A DNA stretch of 64,000 bases from Lepeophtheirus salmonis (GCF_016086655.4 NC_052135.2:53865671-53929670), one strand, 5' to 3'. Positions 23,936 to 35,811 are shown, numbered from the stretch's first letter. Numbers and translations are program-made. Notes: a model not told the origin generated them from the sequence alone.

Positions 23936-24999
23936 TCCGTATGTTCATAACCCTAATGGTTTGAAATTAAACTAAACTTCAAGATTTTATTATTGATAAA
24001 CCATCCAATGTCACTATAACCAAGCCACCCAACAACCAAACTGTGATTACGACAACGAATAGTGAATGTTCTCGGGTTTTAAGAAAAACTAAAACTCGGT
24101 TATCGTGTTTTTAATTGAAAGTAGCTGTACAAATACAAAACCACGGCTTTGACCCAAAATAAACATTCAGATACGGACTTTTAAAAATTGTATTGAGTGT
24201 ATTCCAAAAAAACCGTATCAAATCGTAAGTCAGTGTAAATTTTTTAAGGTGAGTCGTGAATCATAAAAGAAAACCTCAAGTTTCATGTCAGTTAATTTTT
24301 TTATCGTTAAACGGATTGATCAATTTGGAAACGGATTTTAAGTGTAGAACCAAAATTAGTATATAATAATATTTTACTCAGTTATGGTAGGAAAACCCGA
24401 ATTTTTTCGCAAATTGCCTGAATAACTTTAGAAAAATAACTGAAACTACATAAATAGATTTAAATTCAAGAACTGAAATACATCATTACATGAAAGTCAC
24501 CCTTTAGTATTTTCCTAATCAAATTATTGATGTTTGACACGAGTTTAATGATAAGGGAATCGGAATCAGATCGGGAATTTTTACTAGAATTGTATCGACA
24601 GTGGGATTTTTGGAATCATCCCATCACTAGGAAAATTTAATACATTTTAAGACACCCGTTTATATATGCATTGGTACATAATTCAATAACAGCAAATATT
24701 GCAAAAATACATACATGAATAAATAAAATATGTACGAAATCGTAATAGAACAAATGAAAATCCCATCAGAAATTGTATTAATATTAAATCTAATTTGCTA
24801 TACATTAGCATTGATGATGCATAACATATGTACATGTTATACATAAAAAACCAAAGAATTGTTTTTAGAATCACATATAAAATATACATTAGGGTGGCTC
24901 TTATTTACTAATTATTAAATGTATGTTTATATTTTTATTTTCACCATCTCAATTGGTTCTTATGATAGATACACCTATAAAACACAGTGTCATTATGTA
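23936..24999. other. AT-rich spacer, one hAT-like end
   Basis: Near 24570-24632 the sequence gatttttggaatcatcccat followed by cactagg looks like one end of another TIR element (CTAGTGATGGGA in reverse complement). No partner end was found upstream. The rest holds nothing recognised. Confidence 0.35.
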
Positions 25000-25465
25000 C
25001 CAAGTGGTCCATTAAATTCATAACACTTACTAATTAAAAAATTAATTCAGTTTGAGTGATTGAAATTAATTCATATTTTGATATATTAAAGTATAAACAA
25101 TTAGTAACAAAAAAAAAAAAAAAAAAAAACTTGAATTATCTATCATACGTAAAAATTGAAAAATGACACTTGAATGTGATCAAAAGTTCAATTTGAGTAT
25201 TCCAAGCTCCAGGACCAGCGTCAGCAAGTCATAAATGTTGGAGAGGAAAAAGGCTATGTGGAAAAGGCGGAGGAGTTAAAAACAGCCAGGACAATCCCCT
25301 CAAGTCTATGGCGCCCCAATTGATATCAGAGTTTCAGACGAGACTGTCCAGAGAGCTATCAATAAAGTGGGTGGAAAGGTCTTTATGAGAGGGGAAGGCC
25401 ACTATTGACACCAGCATTGAGAGAATTCAGTATCTTCTATATCGAGACTCTTTTGAAGGAGTTTT
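25000..25465 (+). mobile_element. Tc1-like family A, copy 2, 5 prime part
   Basis: The TIR begins ccaagtggtccattaaattc after a TA. The leader contains a 21-base A run near 25110. The coding relic starts around 25195 with a PAPGPASASHKCWRGKRLC-type broken frame homologous to the helix-turn-helix to linker region of copy C. It then gives VSDETVQRAINKVGGK and ends near a PLLTPALREF segment, the end of the DNA-binding domain in this family. The catalytic half and the 3 prime TIR are absent, so this is a 3 prime-truncated copy. Confidence 0.75.
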
Positions 25466-26424
25466 TTTAAATCTTTTTTATACTGATTGCCAAACACCCC
25501 TCCCCCCTCAACCCATACATTGCTAAAACTTAACACTAATTAATCCAATACAATCCTACACTACCGCTTGGACACAGACCAATACGAGGTTGGAGAGTAT
25601 TCAACTATACTTTAATATACCTTAAGCTATTTATTCCTAAGCCCCCCTCCCCTTATATTGCATTAATTTTACTCAGACTTGAAGGTACTCCCTTGGGGGT
25701 TGGTCAAAAAAAAAATATGTCTAGATATTTGTCATAAATAAAATTAAGCAAATTTATATTGTGTTATTATTTTCCAAAGCAGCTTTAAGCAAACGCACAA
25801 ATGTGTTCATTAAGTCCATACAAAGTACCAAAAATAGGTTAAGCTTCTTTGAAAAATGTTTGGGCATCTGCTTCACCCTAATATATGAAAATATACATAC
25901 ATAGATTATGAAGGGAAAAAACCTTACTTTTATTACACTTTGTCAAATATAATAATAATATATATATAAAAAAAACTTTTTTTTCTCATGTGATGAAGAT
26001 GATTTCTCATTTTCACAATATGTTTGTTCCCTATATTGACTTTTCTTTGGTCAAGCAGTATATTAAGTATGTAAGTACATACATATGTATCATTCCTTAA
26101 TGTATTAAATTTATGGGGTGGCTTGTTCAGCATATTTTTGTCCGTGTTATCCCAAAAACTTAACTAGAGGAGTATAAAAGATGACATAGAACGAGTGCGA
26201 TACTTTTCTACTTGGTAATGAGAAGAGTTTTATTTTCTTTTTCATCTCTAATATGATTATTCTTTAATCCTTTAATCCTTTAAGAGATAACATATAGATA
26301 TACAAGGATGATGTTATCTACTGGTATTATACTGCTTTCAATTTTTCATGAGTAAAATTTAAACTAGTGGTTTTGTCATATTAATTTTACAAAATCATCT
26401 AAAAAAAAGCGATTGGCACAACTT
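25466..26424. other. AT-rich spacer
   Basis: Holds a CCCC-containing stretch near 25495-25660 and a (ta)n tract near 25955. No gene or repeat match was recognised. Confidence 0.4.
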
Positions 26425-26905
26425 TTATGCAATAAGTGAGCACTGAGCTCTTATAATTGTCTCAATATTAGATTTAAATCTCTAGCATTCCTTGGCTATA
26501 TAGTTAGACTCGAGCTTGGTCAACTCCTTCTGGGAAGGAAGCCTCCATAGACTGGACACTCTTGTGAGGAGTATGACATACAACAGCTCCTCCAGACGTA
26601 CCTAGCTAGGGTAGTCCTGAAAGTTCACGTCTGGAGATGAGGGCGACCACATGTTGAGGTCCCAAAGGCCCAGAAAGTTGTTATCTCTCAGGAAGGCTTT
26701 GGTTTAGCAGTACAATGATACTGAGTTCCGTCTTGAGTGAAAATAATGTTGTCCCAGAACTTTTCACAAGCATAGGTTCGATGTAAGCATATGTGAACAA
26801 TATGAATGAAGATCACCTGATCAAGGCGTGCAGCAGGTTGTGCGCCAGGTTGAAGGCCGTGGTTGAGACTGAGGGTGGTTGGATTTAATGATTAGGTTCA
26901 TGGAG
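26425..26905 (-). mobile_element. Tc1-like transposase catalytic-domain relic
   Basis: Reverse-complement frames give WDNIIFTQDGTQYHCTAKPK, where QDG is the second catalytic Asp. After a one-base shift they give AFLRDNNF, LWDLNMWSPSSPDVNFQDY (third catalytic Asp in FQDY), then SVQSMEASFPEG and SNYIAKEC, a stop, and RFKSNIETIIRAQ. The spacing between the two acids is about 38 residues after correcting the shift, near the DD37D-type branch rather than mariner D34D. Stops and shifts make it inactive. The N-terminal half is absent. Confidence 0.75.
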
Positions 26906-27447
26906 GGTCCTTACTTTTGTATATTAAGGGATTTGTAAATATCTCTACTAATTTAAGAAATAAAAAGGTTTATGTCCTCGTCTCGAAAATTCTTAATTGT
27001 AAAAATGCATCCTGTAAGGGAAATTCTTGCTTAGAATAGTTGCAGAATTGAAAATGGATATATTAGGATATCACTATTGTGATCAATTCTTCCTAATAAC
27101 AAAAATATTTTTTATAAAGTCCCAAATATTTAGGAGGTTACCGGCATACTTTAAAAAAAAAAATACTTTTGCCAGAATTTCACCTACTTTGATATTTCAA
27201 CTTATCTGTAACATAGCAAAATATGTTTTTTTGGTTGGAAGTTGTCCTACGGAATTGTTTAAATGAACGTCAATTTATAGTAAGTTTTAATAAAGACAAC
27301 CAAGTTACACCACAAAGTTGTGAACAAGCTAAACAAAAAATATTCAAAAAGGAACAATTACTGGAAATAGTTGCTTATAATTAAGAATTTTATTTTTGTA
27401 AAGAAAAAAATGAGCCCGAGGAAAAGGCTGAAGTGAGGTGTATAGTA
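26906..27447. other. AT-rich spacer
   Basis: The plus 79-codon open frame 27027-27266 shows no domain and is likely chance. Confidence 0.4.
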
Positions 27448-27822
27448 TTACAAGTGTTTTCTTGGTCTTTATTAATTTGGTCCATTCGAGTCTCAAGACC
27501 AGTCCTATCGTAACTAAGGACTATCGATCTCTAGGACAGGTTCTTAGCACTGTCAGTCCTTGGGACCTGTACTTCACTCCCGATCCTTTGAATATTTCAT
27601 AAAATAATGATGCATTAACCAAAATTAGACACAGGAGTTCTTTAAGATTATTGCACATATAGCCAAAATTATTCATATTTTTAATATAATACGAACATTT
27701 ATTATTCTTACATCGTCACTAGGGATTAATTTTTCCTTCTTTAAGGAGTTACAAGTGGGAATGGACTGGATGGGATCGGACTGGACTGATCCGTTGTCCT
27801 AAATAAAGACTTACACAACATT
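27448..27822. mobile_element. MITE family M1 copy, expanded
   Basis: The left end (caagtgttttcttggtcttt then attaatttggtcc) and the right end in reverse complement (aatgttgtgtaagtctttat then ttaggac) are inverted repeats. The interior repeats gaccagtcc, ggactat, ggactggatggg and ggactggactg blocks. At about 375 bp it is longer than the other M1 copies, perhaps from an internal insertion between 27600 and 27720. Confidence 0.55.
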
Positions 27823-28364
27823 TTTTTACGGTATTAACACCCTTGTTATTATCAACTGCCTGTTATATGATTTAAGGGGAGAAAGTATATTACTGCTTTA
27901 AAAGGAGGATCTTCCAATGACAAAAAGATAGACAAAATTTTCATATGACATAGTTAGTTGTCAACCTTGTTATTAGAACAAAAATAAAACTTTGATGGAT
28001 TACACAGTCATCTTAAATTGATTATCATCAATCAGGAGAAGAGACAACCTGAAAATTATTTTTGCTTTCAAATTTGTACAAAATGTTATTTTTTATGCAT
28101 ATACAATATATTATATTTGATTTTTGTACATGGACAGATAAGTTAGCACATGATCATATCGAAATAATGGAATCTACATAGATTTTGTTACTTGTATGAA
28201 TTTTGTGCAAATAAAACTTAATTAAATAAATGTAAACAAAGGATTGAGTTAGATAATGCTAGTTACATAATATCTAGGTCAGTAAATCCTAAGCATTTTT
28301 GTGTGAGATATTTGCTTGTGTTAGTTACGTGAACAGTACATTTATTTACTAAAGCTACTATGAT
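27823..28364. other. AT-rich spacer
   Basis: No recognised feature. A gggagaaagtatattactgc segment recalls 63238-63265. Confidence 0.35.
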
Positions 28365-28690
28365 TATTCTTTTATTCATAAGGAAAGAAAATCCAAGCAT
28401 AAAGTATAACTACATGTATGTGTGTTCATGAATCACAGAGAGTAACGCTGAGAAGTTATTATTGTAAGTACTTGTTAGACTTAGAGTAGAACTGAGGATG
28501 GAAAACTGAGTCATTCTTTTGTATAAACTGGCTATATATGAAGTGAGGTTATTGAGAATTTCCTTACTCTAATAGTGAGTTCAGGCTAACTTAATTAAAA
28601 TTCATGAGGGGGAAGCTTTTCTCCTCTCGTATTTTATTAAAATTGTCAGGATTACCACGTTAATTTTCGTTTTATTTTATTTTTACATAC
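28365..28690 (+). repeat. R1 dispersed repeat, forward copy
   Basis: Landmarks in order: gattattcttttattcataa, tgtgttcatgaatcacagag, agtaacgctgagaagttat, cttagagtagaactgagg, then gctttt with ctcctctcg and aaaattgtcaggattaccac. It lacks part of the middle present in the 53100 copy. No coding capacity. Confidence 0.65.
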
Positions 28691-28980
28691 TGACATGTAT
28701 AAAGTGTAACAATAAGTTTTTGTGCTCAAGAATGATAAAGAGTATAAGTGTAGTCCATATATAAACTCAGAGTAGAATTGAGTACCGAAAATGCATTAAT
28801 TCCTGCCAATGTCCTAACACAATACGGAATAATGTTTGAGTTTCATTCCTTTATATCATAGAAGATTGTAAATACATATGATCTGCCAGGTGGCATGACA
28901 TTGCTTAAAAAAATGACACATACTCAAAAATAAGAACTGTGCCCTTTATGTAAGTAACATTTATTTATTATTATATAATA
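28691..28980. other. Spacer with a second partial R1-like block
   Basis: The segment 28755-28805 (actcagagtagaattgagta, then atgcattaattcctgccaat) again resembles the R1 middle. The rest is unrecognised. Confidence 0.4.
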
Positions 28981-29539
28981 TTAGGGAGAGTAAAAAGTTT
29001 TTTGCGGTTTTTGCTAGATGTCTTTAATGAGCTATATCTCACGACTAATACATTGCATAAAAAAACATTTAGTTTGCCTAAAGGTTAAACATACATTTTA
29101 AAAAGGTTCATTTACATTTTTGTGTTTGATGGAACAAGTTGTGTGTTAAAGCGTTCCAAAATGGATGTAAAAATACAGAAAATTTGATATATTCTCCAAT
29201 ATCACTACAAGCAAGATAAAAAGGCAGAGCAGGGAGAAAAAAAGTGATATTTATGGAGCCAATACAATATAGTATGGAAAAGGAAAGCGGTGGTTCCAAC
29301 AATTTTGTTCAGAAATATGGACGTGGAAGATAAAGTACGTTTTGATAAACCTATCATCGAAAATATAGATAAAGTAATAGAAGTCATTGAGTTACTTATT
29401 ACATTTCCCAGGAACTGTAAAAATAGCAAAAAAACGTTTGGAACCATTTGCATAAGGCTGGTCCGAACTATGTAAACTCTATAGTCAAAACAAAGCAAAA
29501 AAAACAAAAAAAACACTCAGAACTTTTTACTTAACCTAT
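28981..29539 (+). mobile_element. Internally deleted mariner (family Mar1), TA-flanked
   Basis: A 559-bp element with TA at 28979-28980 and again at 29540-29541. The TIRs are ttagggagagtaaaaagttt and, in reverse complement, ataggttaagtaaaaagttc. Forward frames give IRYILQYHYKQDKKAEQ (first helix-turn-helix region), then FRNMDVEDKVRFDKPIIENI and DKVIEVIEL, and after a frame change VWNHLHKAGP-like sequence. That is the whole N-terminal DNA-binding domain. The catalytic domain is cleanly missing, the sequence passing directly to the 3 prime TIR. It is the best-defined example of the family. Confidence 0.85.
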
Positions 29540-29541
29540 TA

Positions 29542-30236
29542 TTATCATTTAGAGACTTTGATTACAGACCAATGTAGGTCAACAAAAGCTATTCTCCTTA
29601 CAAAAAAAATCAAATAGTCAGAGTTAACACGTTTACATACACAAAAGTCTTACTAATTTAAAAAACCAAATAATACCATATGTAATGAAAGTAATCATTT
29701 GTAGATTACTCTTTAATCACTATAGATAGCTTCTATATTGCATGACATTCCATAAAATTTTTTATAAAAATGCTGCAAAATACATTTGTTTACTTTGTTT
29801 ATTTGCTCTAAAAATATCGTACAATACATATAGCGACTTAGTTGTGTTCCATATCTATGGACTATTTTATAAAAACTGTAGGAGGTCCGTAGAACATATA
29901 CATATACATATTATAGAAGCATATTTGTATAATAAAAACATCTTTTTCTTTCTCTCTGCAAGAGAGTATTTTTCAAAAAAACAAACAAAACAATGCGTTT
30001 CGATCCACTGTGAATAGAATTAATAACAAATGTAATTTAATTTAGGAAATGAGTTTAACCCTATAACAACGATGTCTCCCATTTTAAGTTTTTAAATTTT
30101 GGAGTATTTTATATATTTTAGTGAAACCTTTCTTCCAATTTTTATAAATTTAATTGAGGTTGGAAGAAAAAATAAAATAAAAAAACATTATGGCAAAAGG
30201 TATAAATATTTGTAAAAAATCTAAACATCCCCCTTC
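29542..30236. other. AT-rich spacer
   Basis: The 91-codon plus open frame 29742-30017 has no recognisable domain and is probably chance. Confidence 0.4.
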
Positions 30237-30345
30237 TCCAGGGGTGTTACTAGCTTTCATCATTTGAGGGGGGGGTAGCCCCAAATTAACACTAACGCTA
30301 TATAAATATTTTAATTAATATATAGAGTCATGTAAGAAAAACTCA
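30237..30345. repeat. R3 dispersed repeat, copy 2
   Basis: Matches 11425-11535 in the same orientation: caggggtgttactagctttc, then atcattt, a G run and tagccccaaattaac. Confidence 0.5.
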
Positions 30346-30568
30346 ATATTGTGAGTCATTAGTTAACGTTTTCAGAGGTGTTACACTTATTTTGAACTCA
30401 ATGGGTAGGAAAGAAGAAGTGACATAATGTAATAAATCATTGAAAAGATTCTCTAAATTGTAATTTGTAAATCCCGATAATTTAAGGCTCATTTATACTA
30501 CCATGAATTTCCCAAAATTAGTTTACAAATTTAAACATCATTATGTTATGGGACCTATGTGAGGTACA
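30346..30568. other. AT-rich spacer
   Basis: No recognised feature. Confidence 0.4.
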
Positions 30569-30800
30569 TCACTCAAAACAACCACCTTCAACCACAACCT
30601 CCAACCTACTCCTGAACTTGGAACAAGCCTTGATGAGGAACTTCTTGACCATGCAGGCGTATGCCTTGAGAATAGAAGCCCTCAAGGAGTCGGCAGTGGT
30701 ATGTGGACTATTTGTCCAAGATAACCCACCCAATGCAGTCCCAGGGGGTATAAGATCCAGCAAGCCTTTCCCCAATTATAAAAGCCTTAAAAATAGTGGT
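30569..30800 (-). mobile_element. Tc1-like transposase C-terminal relic
   Basis: The minus frame 30569-30775 ends HTTADSLRASILKAYACM, VKKFLIKACSKFRSRLEV, GGCFE and a stop, the family C-terminal tail, in an unbroken frame. Immediately before it a shifted frame gives SYTPWDCIGWVILDK, corresponding to the SPDLNPLDY region around the third catalytic acid. The Asp is preserved as the D of WDC if the alignment is right. The N-terminal two thirds are absent. Confidence 0.7.
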
Positions 30801-32957
30801 TTTTCCTGAATAAATCATTTTTCAATTACCCGATTTGGACAACCTGCGCCAATTAGAAATTTTAATGTCAATATGTATGGAGTTAAGTACGCCCTTGGCA
30901 CGGAGGTACACTTTTATGTCCACACTGCCTTCCTATTCGGAGAACATTTAAAAGATATATATTCTTATACAGATTTTTCTATTGAATCTGATGAGAAACC
31001 TTTTTAAAGAATTGATTTCATGTTTGCCAAGATATTGAGGTCTAAACTTGTACCGAATTTAAAATCCCCAAACTGTATATAATAATAAAAGATTTGGAGG
31101 GGTTTCAAAAAGTTTGAGGAGGGATATAACTCTGAAAAAGTGACTAATAACACAACGGGGCCATTCTATACTCACTCAAAAAAAATTATAGTTATTTAGG
31201 TAGCTCAAAGCTGATATGTTTCAACATGAAATTGACAAATAAAAACGACTAAATATCAGCAATTTGAAGTACTTAATCTATTTTATTGAAGTTATGTTCC
31301 AATTTTCAAAATAAAATCTATTGTGCTTTCAAAGAAAAAAGTATTCTGTCAAAATTGTCAAATATTTGTCAAAAAGCCCAATTATTATTTATTTAAAAAA
31401 AAATCATACCTTCTTGGAAGCTAGAAATTTATATAGTTATTACATATTAATGTGACATTCGCACAGGACTCTCCATTAGTGTGTATTTGTATTGAAATTG
31501 GTTTGTAGGGGGATGTGATGAGGGCAGAGAAAATTAAAAACGTTTAAAGAACTAGCCTTTATACATATGCCTAATATTAACAATACTAGTTTAAGCATGT
31601 ATCTGTATATATTTAAAAGAGAATGTGGATGTGTTTGTTTGTACATTTCCTTTATACATTCACACACCGTTGAACATAGAAGGCTGAAATTTTGCATGGC
31701 TCCTCTTTTGAACCTAGTCAGGCTAAGACGGGGATGTCGATTTGGGTGAGTGGGGGGGGGTTATATCAGGGGTGTTTACGATAAACCCAAAACAAGAAAA
31801 CAGTTTTTGTAGCTCAAGTAGACTAGATTATATGTCGAATTATAAATGAAATGGTGATTGGGGTTTCAAATAAAAACTATAGAAATAACTAAGTTTTCTA
31901 AATTAATTAAAAATCAAAAAAGTAATAAGGAAAAAAAGGAAACCTACAAAATTGCAATTTTTTATTTTTAAGTGAAAAAAAGATTACTTGCAATGAAATA
32001 TTGGATTAGTAAATACAATAAAGTTTGTAAAAATTTGTTTAGAGATTGGTTTTTATATAAATTTGCCAAATAAAAATTGATGTTGAACTGAAATATCAGT
32101 CATTTTCTGAATAATTTTCCAAATTTTTTCATTTTTTTCAAAACGAAACATTTTGGACATAAAATTTTTGACAACATTATTCTTCATAACTTTTATGTTT
32201 TTACAAGTACAAAAATAAATACTTTTTAAAACTTTTTGGGTAAAACTAGGACAAAAAAGGTTTTTTACAATTTTCTTCGCAAATTTTGATTCGGGAATTT
32301 TTTCCAGCAAATAAAAAATGGACTTCTCATCTAGACAATTTTTTAAATGCATATATGTTGTTATGTTATTTAAAATTTATAAAACAATGTTTCTTTTATA
32401 TTCATAATAATACAACTAAGGTTAAAAGGGGCAATAGAAGGAGTATTTTAGGGGGGAGACGATATTATTTATCTTACTTAACCGGATTGATGTAGTGTAA
32501 AAGATCCGAGAGACTAAGAATGATAATTATCAGGTTCTTTTTCGACGACCACAAACATTCCTATAATAATTTTAAGCAAGACAGACTTGACTCAACCAAC
32601 ACAATAAACATAGATGTTTAGAATAATAATATAACAATATTTTTGGATAATTTTTATAATAATTATCAGTATATAGAAGTATTTTCTGATTCAATGTGAT
32701 TTCCTCTTTAGCCCGAGTAACGCCAGTTAATCCTTAAGTAGTTATTTATATAAATTAGTAGAAATTGATTGATGATGACGCCATTGGTCATATCTATCAT
32801 GACGGTATTTAGCAAAGATTGTTGTATGGGAACCATTTTCTTCAATTCAGAAGTGTGCTTAAGATTTAAGACAGAACCTAAAGACCAAATTTTCAACTTT
32901 CCGACTTTTTTAGGAACTAATCTTAGGGACTTGATATTACCCTAAAAGATATTTTTT
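30801..32957. other. AT-rich region without a supported gene
   Basis: About 2.2 kb. A slightly GC-richer patch at 31660-31760 (gctgaaattttgcatggctc) may be a degraded repeat. The 99-codon minus frame at 32053-32352 is Lys/Phe/Ile-rich with no domain, as expected of random AT-rich DNA. Confidence 0.4.
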
Positions 32958-33176
32958 AATGTTCCTTTAATTAGTTAGATGGAGTTGCAGTGATTAAGTA
33001 TAAGTTAGCACTACAGTATTACATTTACCCCATCTAACCTAGGAATCTTGTGTGAAGTCCATACACATAAAGTATATTTATGTGCCTAGAAATGACCGGG
33101 GCGCAAACTTACGTAAATTTAGTTCAAGAGAATAATATCAATTGAGTCTGTTGTCCATAAGCTACCTCGATTCCTC
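32958..33176 (-). mobile_element. tRNA-derived SINE, copy 1 (degraded head)
   Basis: Shares with 56633-56846 the block aatgttcctttaatt-gttag followed by atggagtt and gattaagtat, then acagtattaca. The head lies at the right. In reverse complement it shows gaggtagcttatggacaac, a box A-like stretch, but box B has decayed to a gcgcccc sequence. Read on the minus strand, head precedes body, as expected for Pol III transcription from internal promoters. Confidence 0.6.
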
Positions 33177-33710
33177 TTACCCTAATAGTTTTATGTAAGT
33201 ATTTATCTTTTTATTAACTTTCATTATGAAATTTTGAAAGAAGATTTTTGAATATATTAATAAATTATGTGAAAAATTATAAAAAAAAAACTTTTCTCCA
33301 CTATTATTTCGTATGCATAAAATTCGAGTATATTGCTCATAAAATATCAATTAATCATCAATGACATTAAAATATCTTGTTCTACATTCCTGAAATGATT
33401 ATTTTTTTAAAAATCCTTCGTCATATTTGTTGATCACCATGACAACATTTAATTTTTTATTTATAGTATGAATATTATTATTTATTTACAAATGTACGGT
33501 GTCTGTATAAACAAAAAATTATATTCATAAGATGCATATACCTACTTAATAGTTACTAGTGCTGAGACCCGGCCCGAGATAGAGTTTTTTTGCCTTCGAT
33601 CTTAATTAATATTTTGTAGACAAATTTGTAATGATATTTTGGTAAAGACCATTAAAATTTAATATTTTTCAAACATAAACTGACTTATTTATTGATCTCA
33701 TTAAATAAAC
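33177..33710. other. AT-rich spacer
   Basis: A short gctgagacccggcccgagat stretch near 33560 stands out as GC-rich and may be the end of an unrecognised element. Nothing else is seen. Confidence 0.35.
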
Positions 33711-34282
33711 CAGCAGTTCCAAACATTTCTGATGCCGTGACTCCTTTATAACATTTACCAAATTGCGGTGACCCCAAGGAAACAAAATGAGTTGAGTTGT
33801 TCTTTTTTCACTGCGTTTTTGGAGCTAACTATTGCTGTATTCAATTTGTTAGCATTTTCAGTTTCAAGCATAACTTTAACAATGTCTTTGGTTACGGACA
33901 GCAGCAACTCCTCGGCAATTGTGTGAGGGAACTTAGCTTTGGAAATTCTGAAAACCAACAAATTGGAAGTTCCAATGGTTGCTAAATTTTGCTGTTGGTA
34001 ATTGCTGCCAAGATCAAGTTTTTTTTTGTTTTGTTTTTTGTCTCAATCAGCTATTGGACATCCGTACCACAAAGTTGATAGGTTAATCGTCAAAATGGCA
34101 TTTCATTTTGTTGGGCTTTGTCGATTCGGCTGACATGAATTATTTGCAAATGACATATTGTGGTCTATCAATTCCTGCTTCGATTATAAAAGTAAATCCA
34201 TACTTTGAAAATTCCTCATTTTTTTTTCATAATATTAAACTCTCCGTAGTTGGGGTCGTGACCGAAAGGTTGGGAACCACTA
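33711..34282. mobile_element. hAT-type non-autonomous element, 572 bp
   Basis: The left end cagcagttccaaacatttct matches the right end in reverse complement, tagtggttcccaacctttcg. Deeper, gtgaccccaa and ggggtcgtgacc repeat the symmetry. Flanking octamers are aaataaac and atatagac, six of eight identical. CAGnGGTTCCCAA-type ends with a GTGACCCC core are classic for hAT elements of the Charlie type. The interior frames (102 codons plus at the right end, 68 minus) show no transposase domain. Confidence 0.7.
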
Positions 34283-34449
34283 ATATAGACCGATTTTTTA
34301 TGTCTGAATCTTTAAAGCTATTTTCTTCCCTATTCTCATTTATGAGTTGTACAAATATGATTGATGTAATACAATTAACTTTATATGATATATTTGTTCC
34401 AATTTTCACAAATTGAAAACACACATGACGTCATCAGTAATCATCTACA

Positions 34450-34597
34450 TATAAAATGGATCTAGACCAAAAAATGAGACCCATAAAGACCTATGTTTTA
34501 TTTGTAAAACCAATCCAGACCAAATTAGTTTGATCCCTTAAAAATCATTACAGTCTCAAACCGGTCTAATATGTTCAGACCGAAATGTAACACTACT
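34450..34597. mobile_element. MITE family M2 fragment
   Basis: Contains gatctagacc, aatccagacc, aaccggtctaat and gttcagaccgaaatgtaac, then ends cactact. The 53987-54217 element has the same ggtctgg/ccagacc theme and an aacactaat end. The left terminus is not defined. Confidence 0.4.
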
Positions 34598-34937
34598 ATC
34601 TACCTGTACATATTTACAATAAAAATACCCTCAGAGAAGGAACAGAAATGGATGTGTTGGCTTAGCACAATTTACTTATTTATAATATACATAGACGCAG
34701 GCATTCAGTACACAACAAACGAATATGAAGCATAAACATATTTATAAAGTTATGTTTATAAAAATAAAGAGTTGATTATATAAATAAACTTTTCATAATC
34801 TGCATTACAAATAATATATTGTGTGCGTCAACATAAAAAAACTATTGAACAAAAATCAAGACAAGGAGAGTATCACATTTTATTTTTGTAGCGGGTAATA
34901 GTATTAAATTATACATTTAACAGTAATCTTTATCTCA
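34598..34937. other. AT-rich spacer
   Basis: No recognised feature. Confidence 0.4.
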
Positions 34938-35515
34938 TACATAGCCAATGTCAAATTGATTTATTTTATTCGAGCGCCAAAGACGGTGATATACCTTTTT
35001 GTAAAAGAGTTGCAAGTTACGGACCATGGCAGCCCTTTCCTCTTCGACGGAGCCCTTAATGGCTTCAACGTATGGATCGCATATGGTACAAGTCCTCTTC
35101 TCGGCGTACGTCTAGAAGGTAATGTCGAGGGAATTGATAGTCAGACTGTATGGCGGATACATTATCTCGTCCCAGAAAGCTTGTTGTTACCTTAGAAGGT
35201 CTGAGTAATTTCTACAATCTGAGTGGGGATCTCATTTTGTTGAAAGACAAAGTTGCCGTAGAGAAACTTTGTTTGATCCAAGGGGAACAGGATGGACTTG
35301 TAAACATCAATGTACATGGCTGCTGTGATGCTGTAATTATCTGAGATCCAGATCAATGACGTCACAATGCCATTGGAGGTAACATTAAAATTTTAGATGG
35401 TCTTTCGAGCCATTTTAGTCAACCTGGCCACTTCTGTTGGAGTGTGCCCCACACGGAAAAGATTTGATGCCCTAACCCTTGAATTTCGCTACGATGGCAT
35501 TTTTCGTCTGATTTA
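34938..35515 (-). mobile_element. Tc1-like transposase relic, internally rearranged
   Basis: In reverse complement the relic begins with FRVGHTPTEVARLTKMARKT, a helix-turn-helix of the superfamily. It then joins abruptly to a catalytic-domain segment: ITAAMYIDVYKSILFP, then FLYGNFVFQQNEIPTQ. The second catalytic position, normally QxD, is QQN, so Asp is Asn. MYPPYSLTINSLDITF follows, where the third Asp is retained as LDI. In another frame the C-terminal helix gives YVEAIKGSVEEERAAM. Stops and frame changes make it inactive. The plus-strand open frames here are shadows. Confidence 0.75.
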
Positions 35516-35558
35516 AAAAATTCAAAAAGTAGGAGGTGCTTAAGATACATTTCTAAAC

Positions 35559-35648
35559 ATGTCTCCCGATTATATTGCGGCAACCTGCATCAAGTTCCGA
35601 CCTCGTGTGGAGGCCGTGTTAGAGGCTGGAGGTGCTCATATTGAGTAA
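35559..35648 (+). mobile_element. Tc1-like C-terminal tail, short intact frame
   Basis: An ATG-initiated 29-codon frame reads MSPDYIAATCIKFRPRVEAV and closes LEAGGAHIE and a stop. This is the canonical last helix and GGHIE-type terminus of Tc1/mariner transposases, here without any disruption. It points opposite to the relic ending at 35515, so two different insertions abut. It is a fragment. The ATG is an internal Met of the ancestral protein rather than a real start. Confidence 0.75.
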
Positions 35649-35811
35649 TTCTAGCCAATATTAATGGCTAAAAGTTTTTTCAATCATATTTTCTTTATAC
35701 TGTTTTTTTGGGTATTCATTTGTTATATAAGTTTATACGGAAAATAGCTTTGCACATAAATCAGTAAATCTAAAGCTGATTTAACCGGGTGTGTGTACTC
35801 ATAATATCCTT

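Noticed and set aside
32053..32352. 99-codon Lys-rich minus-strand frame
   Set aside because: Composition is what AT-rich random sequence gives; no motif or homology recognised.
34108..34416. 102-codon plus-strand frame
   Set aside because: It crosses the right end of the hAT-type element, which argues against a real gene.
34956..35344. Two plus-strand frames (64-79 codons) with balanced composition
   Set aside because: Shadows of the minus-strand transposase relic, which explains their better codon composition.
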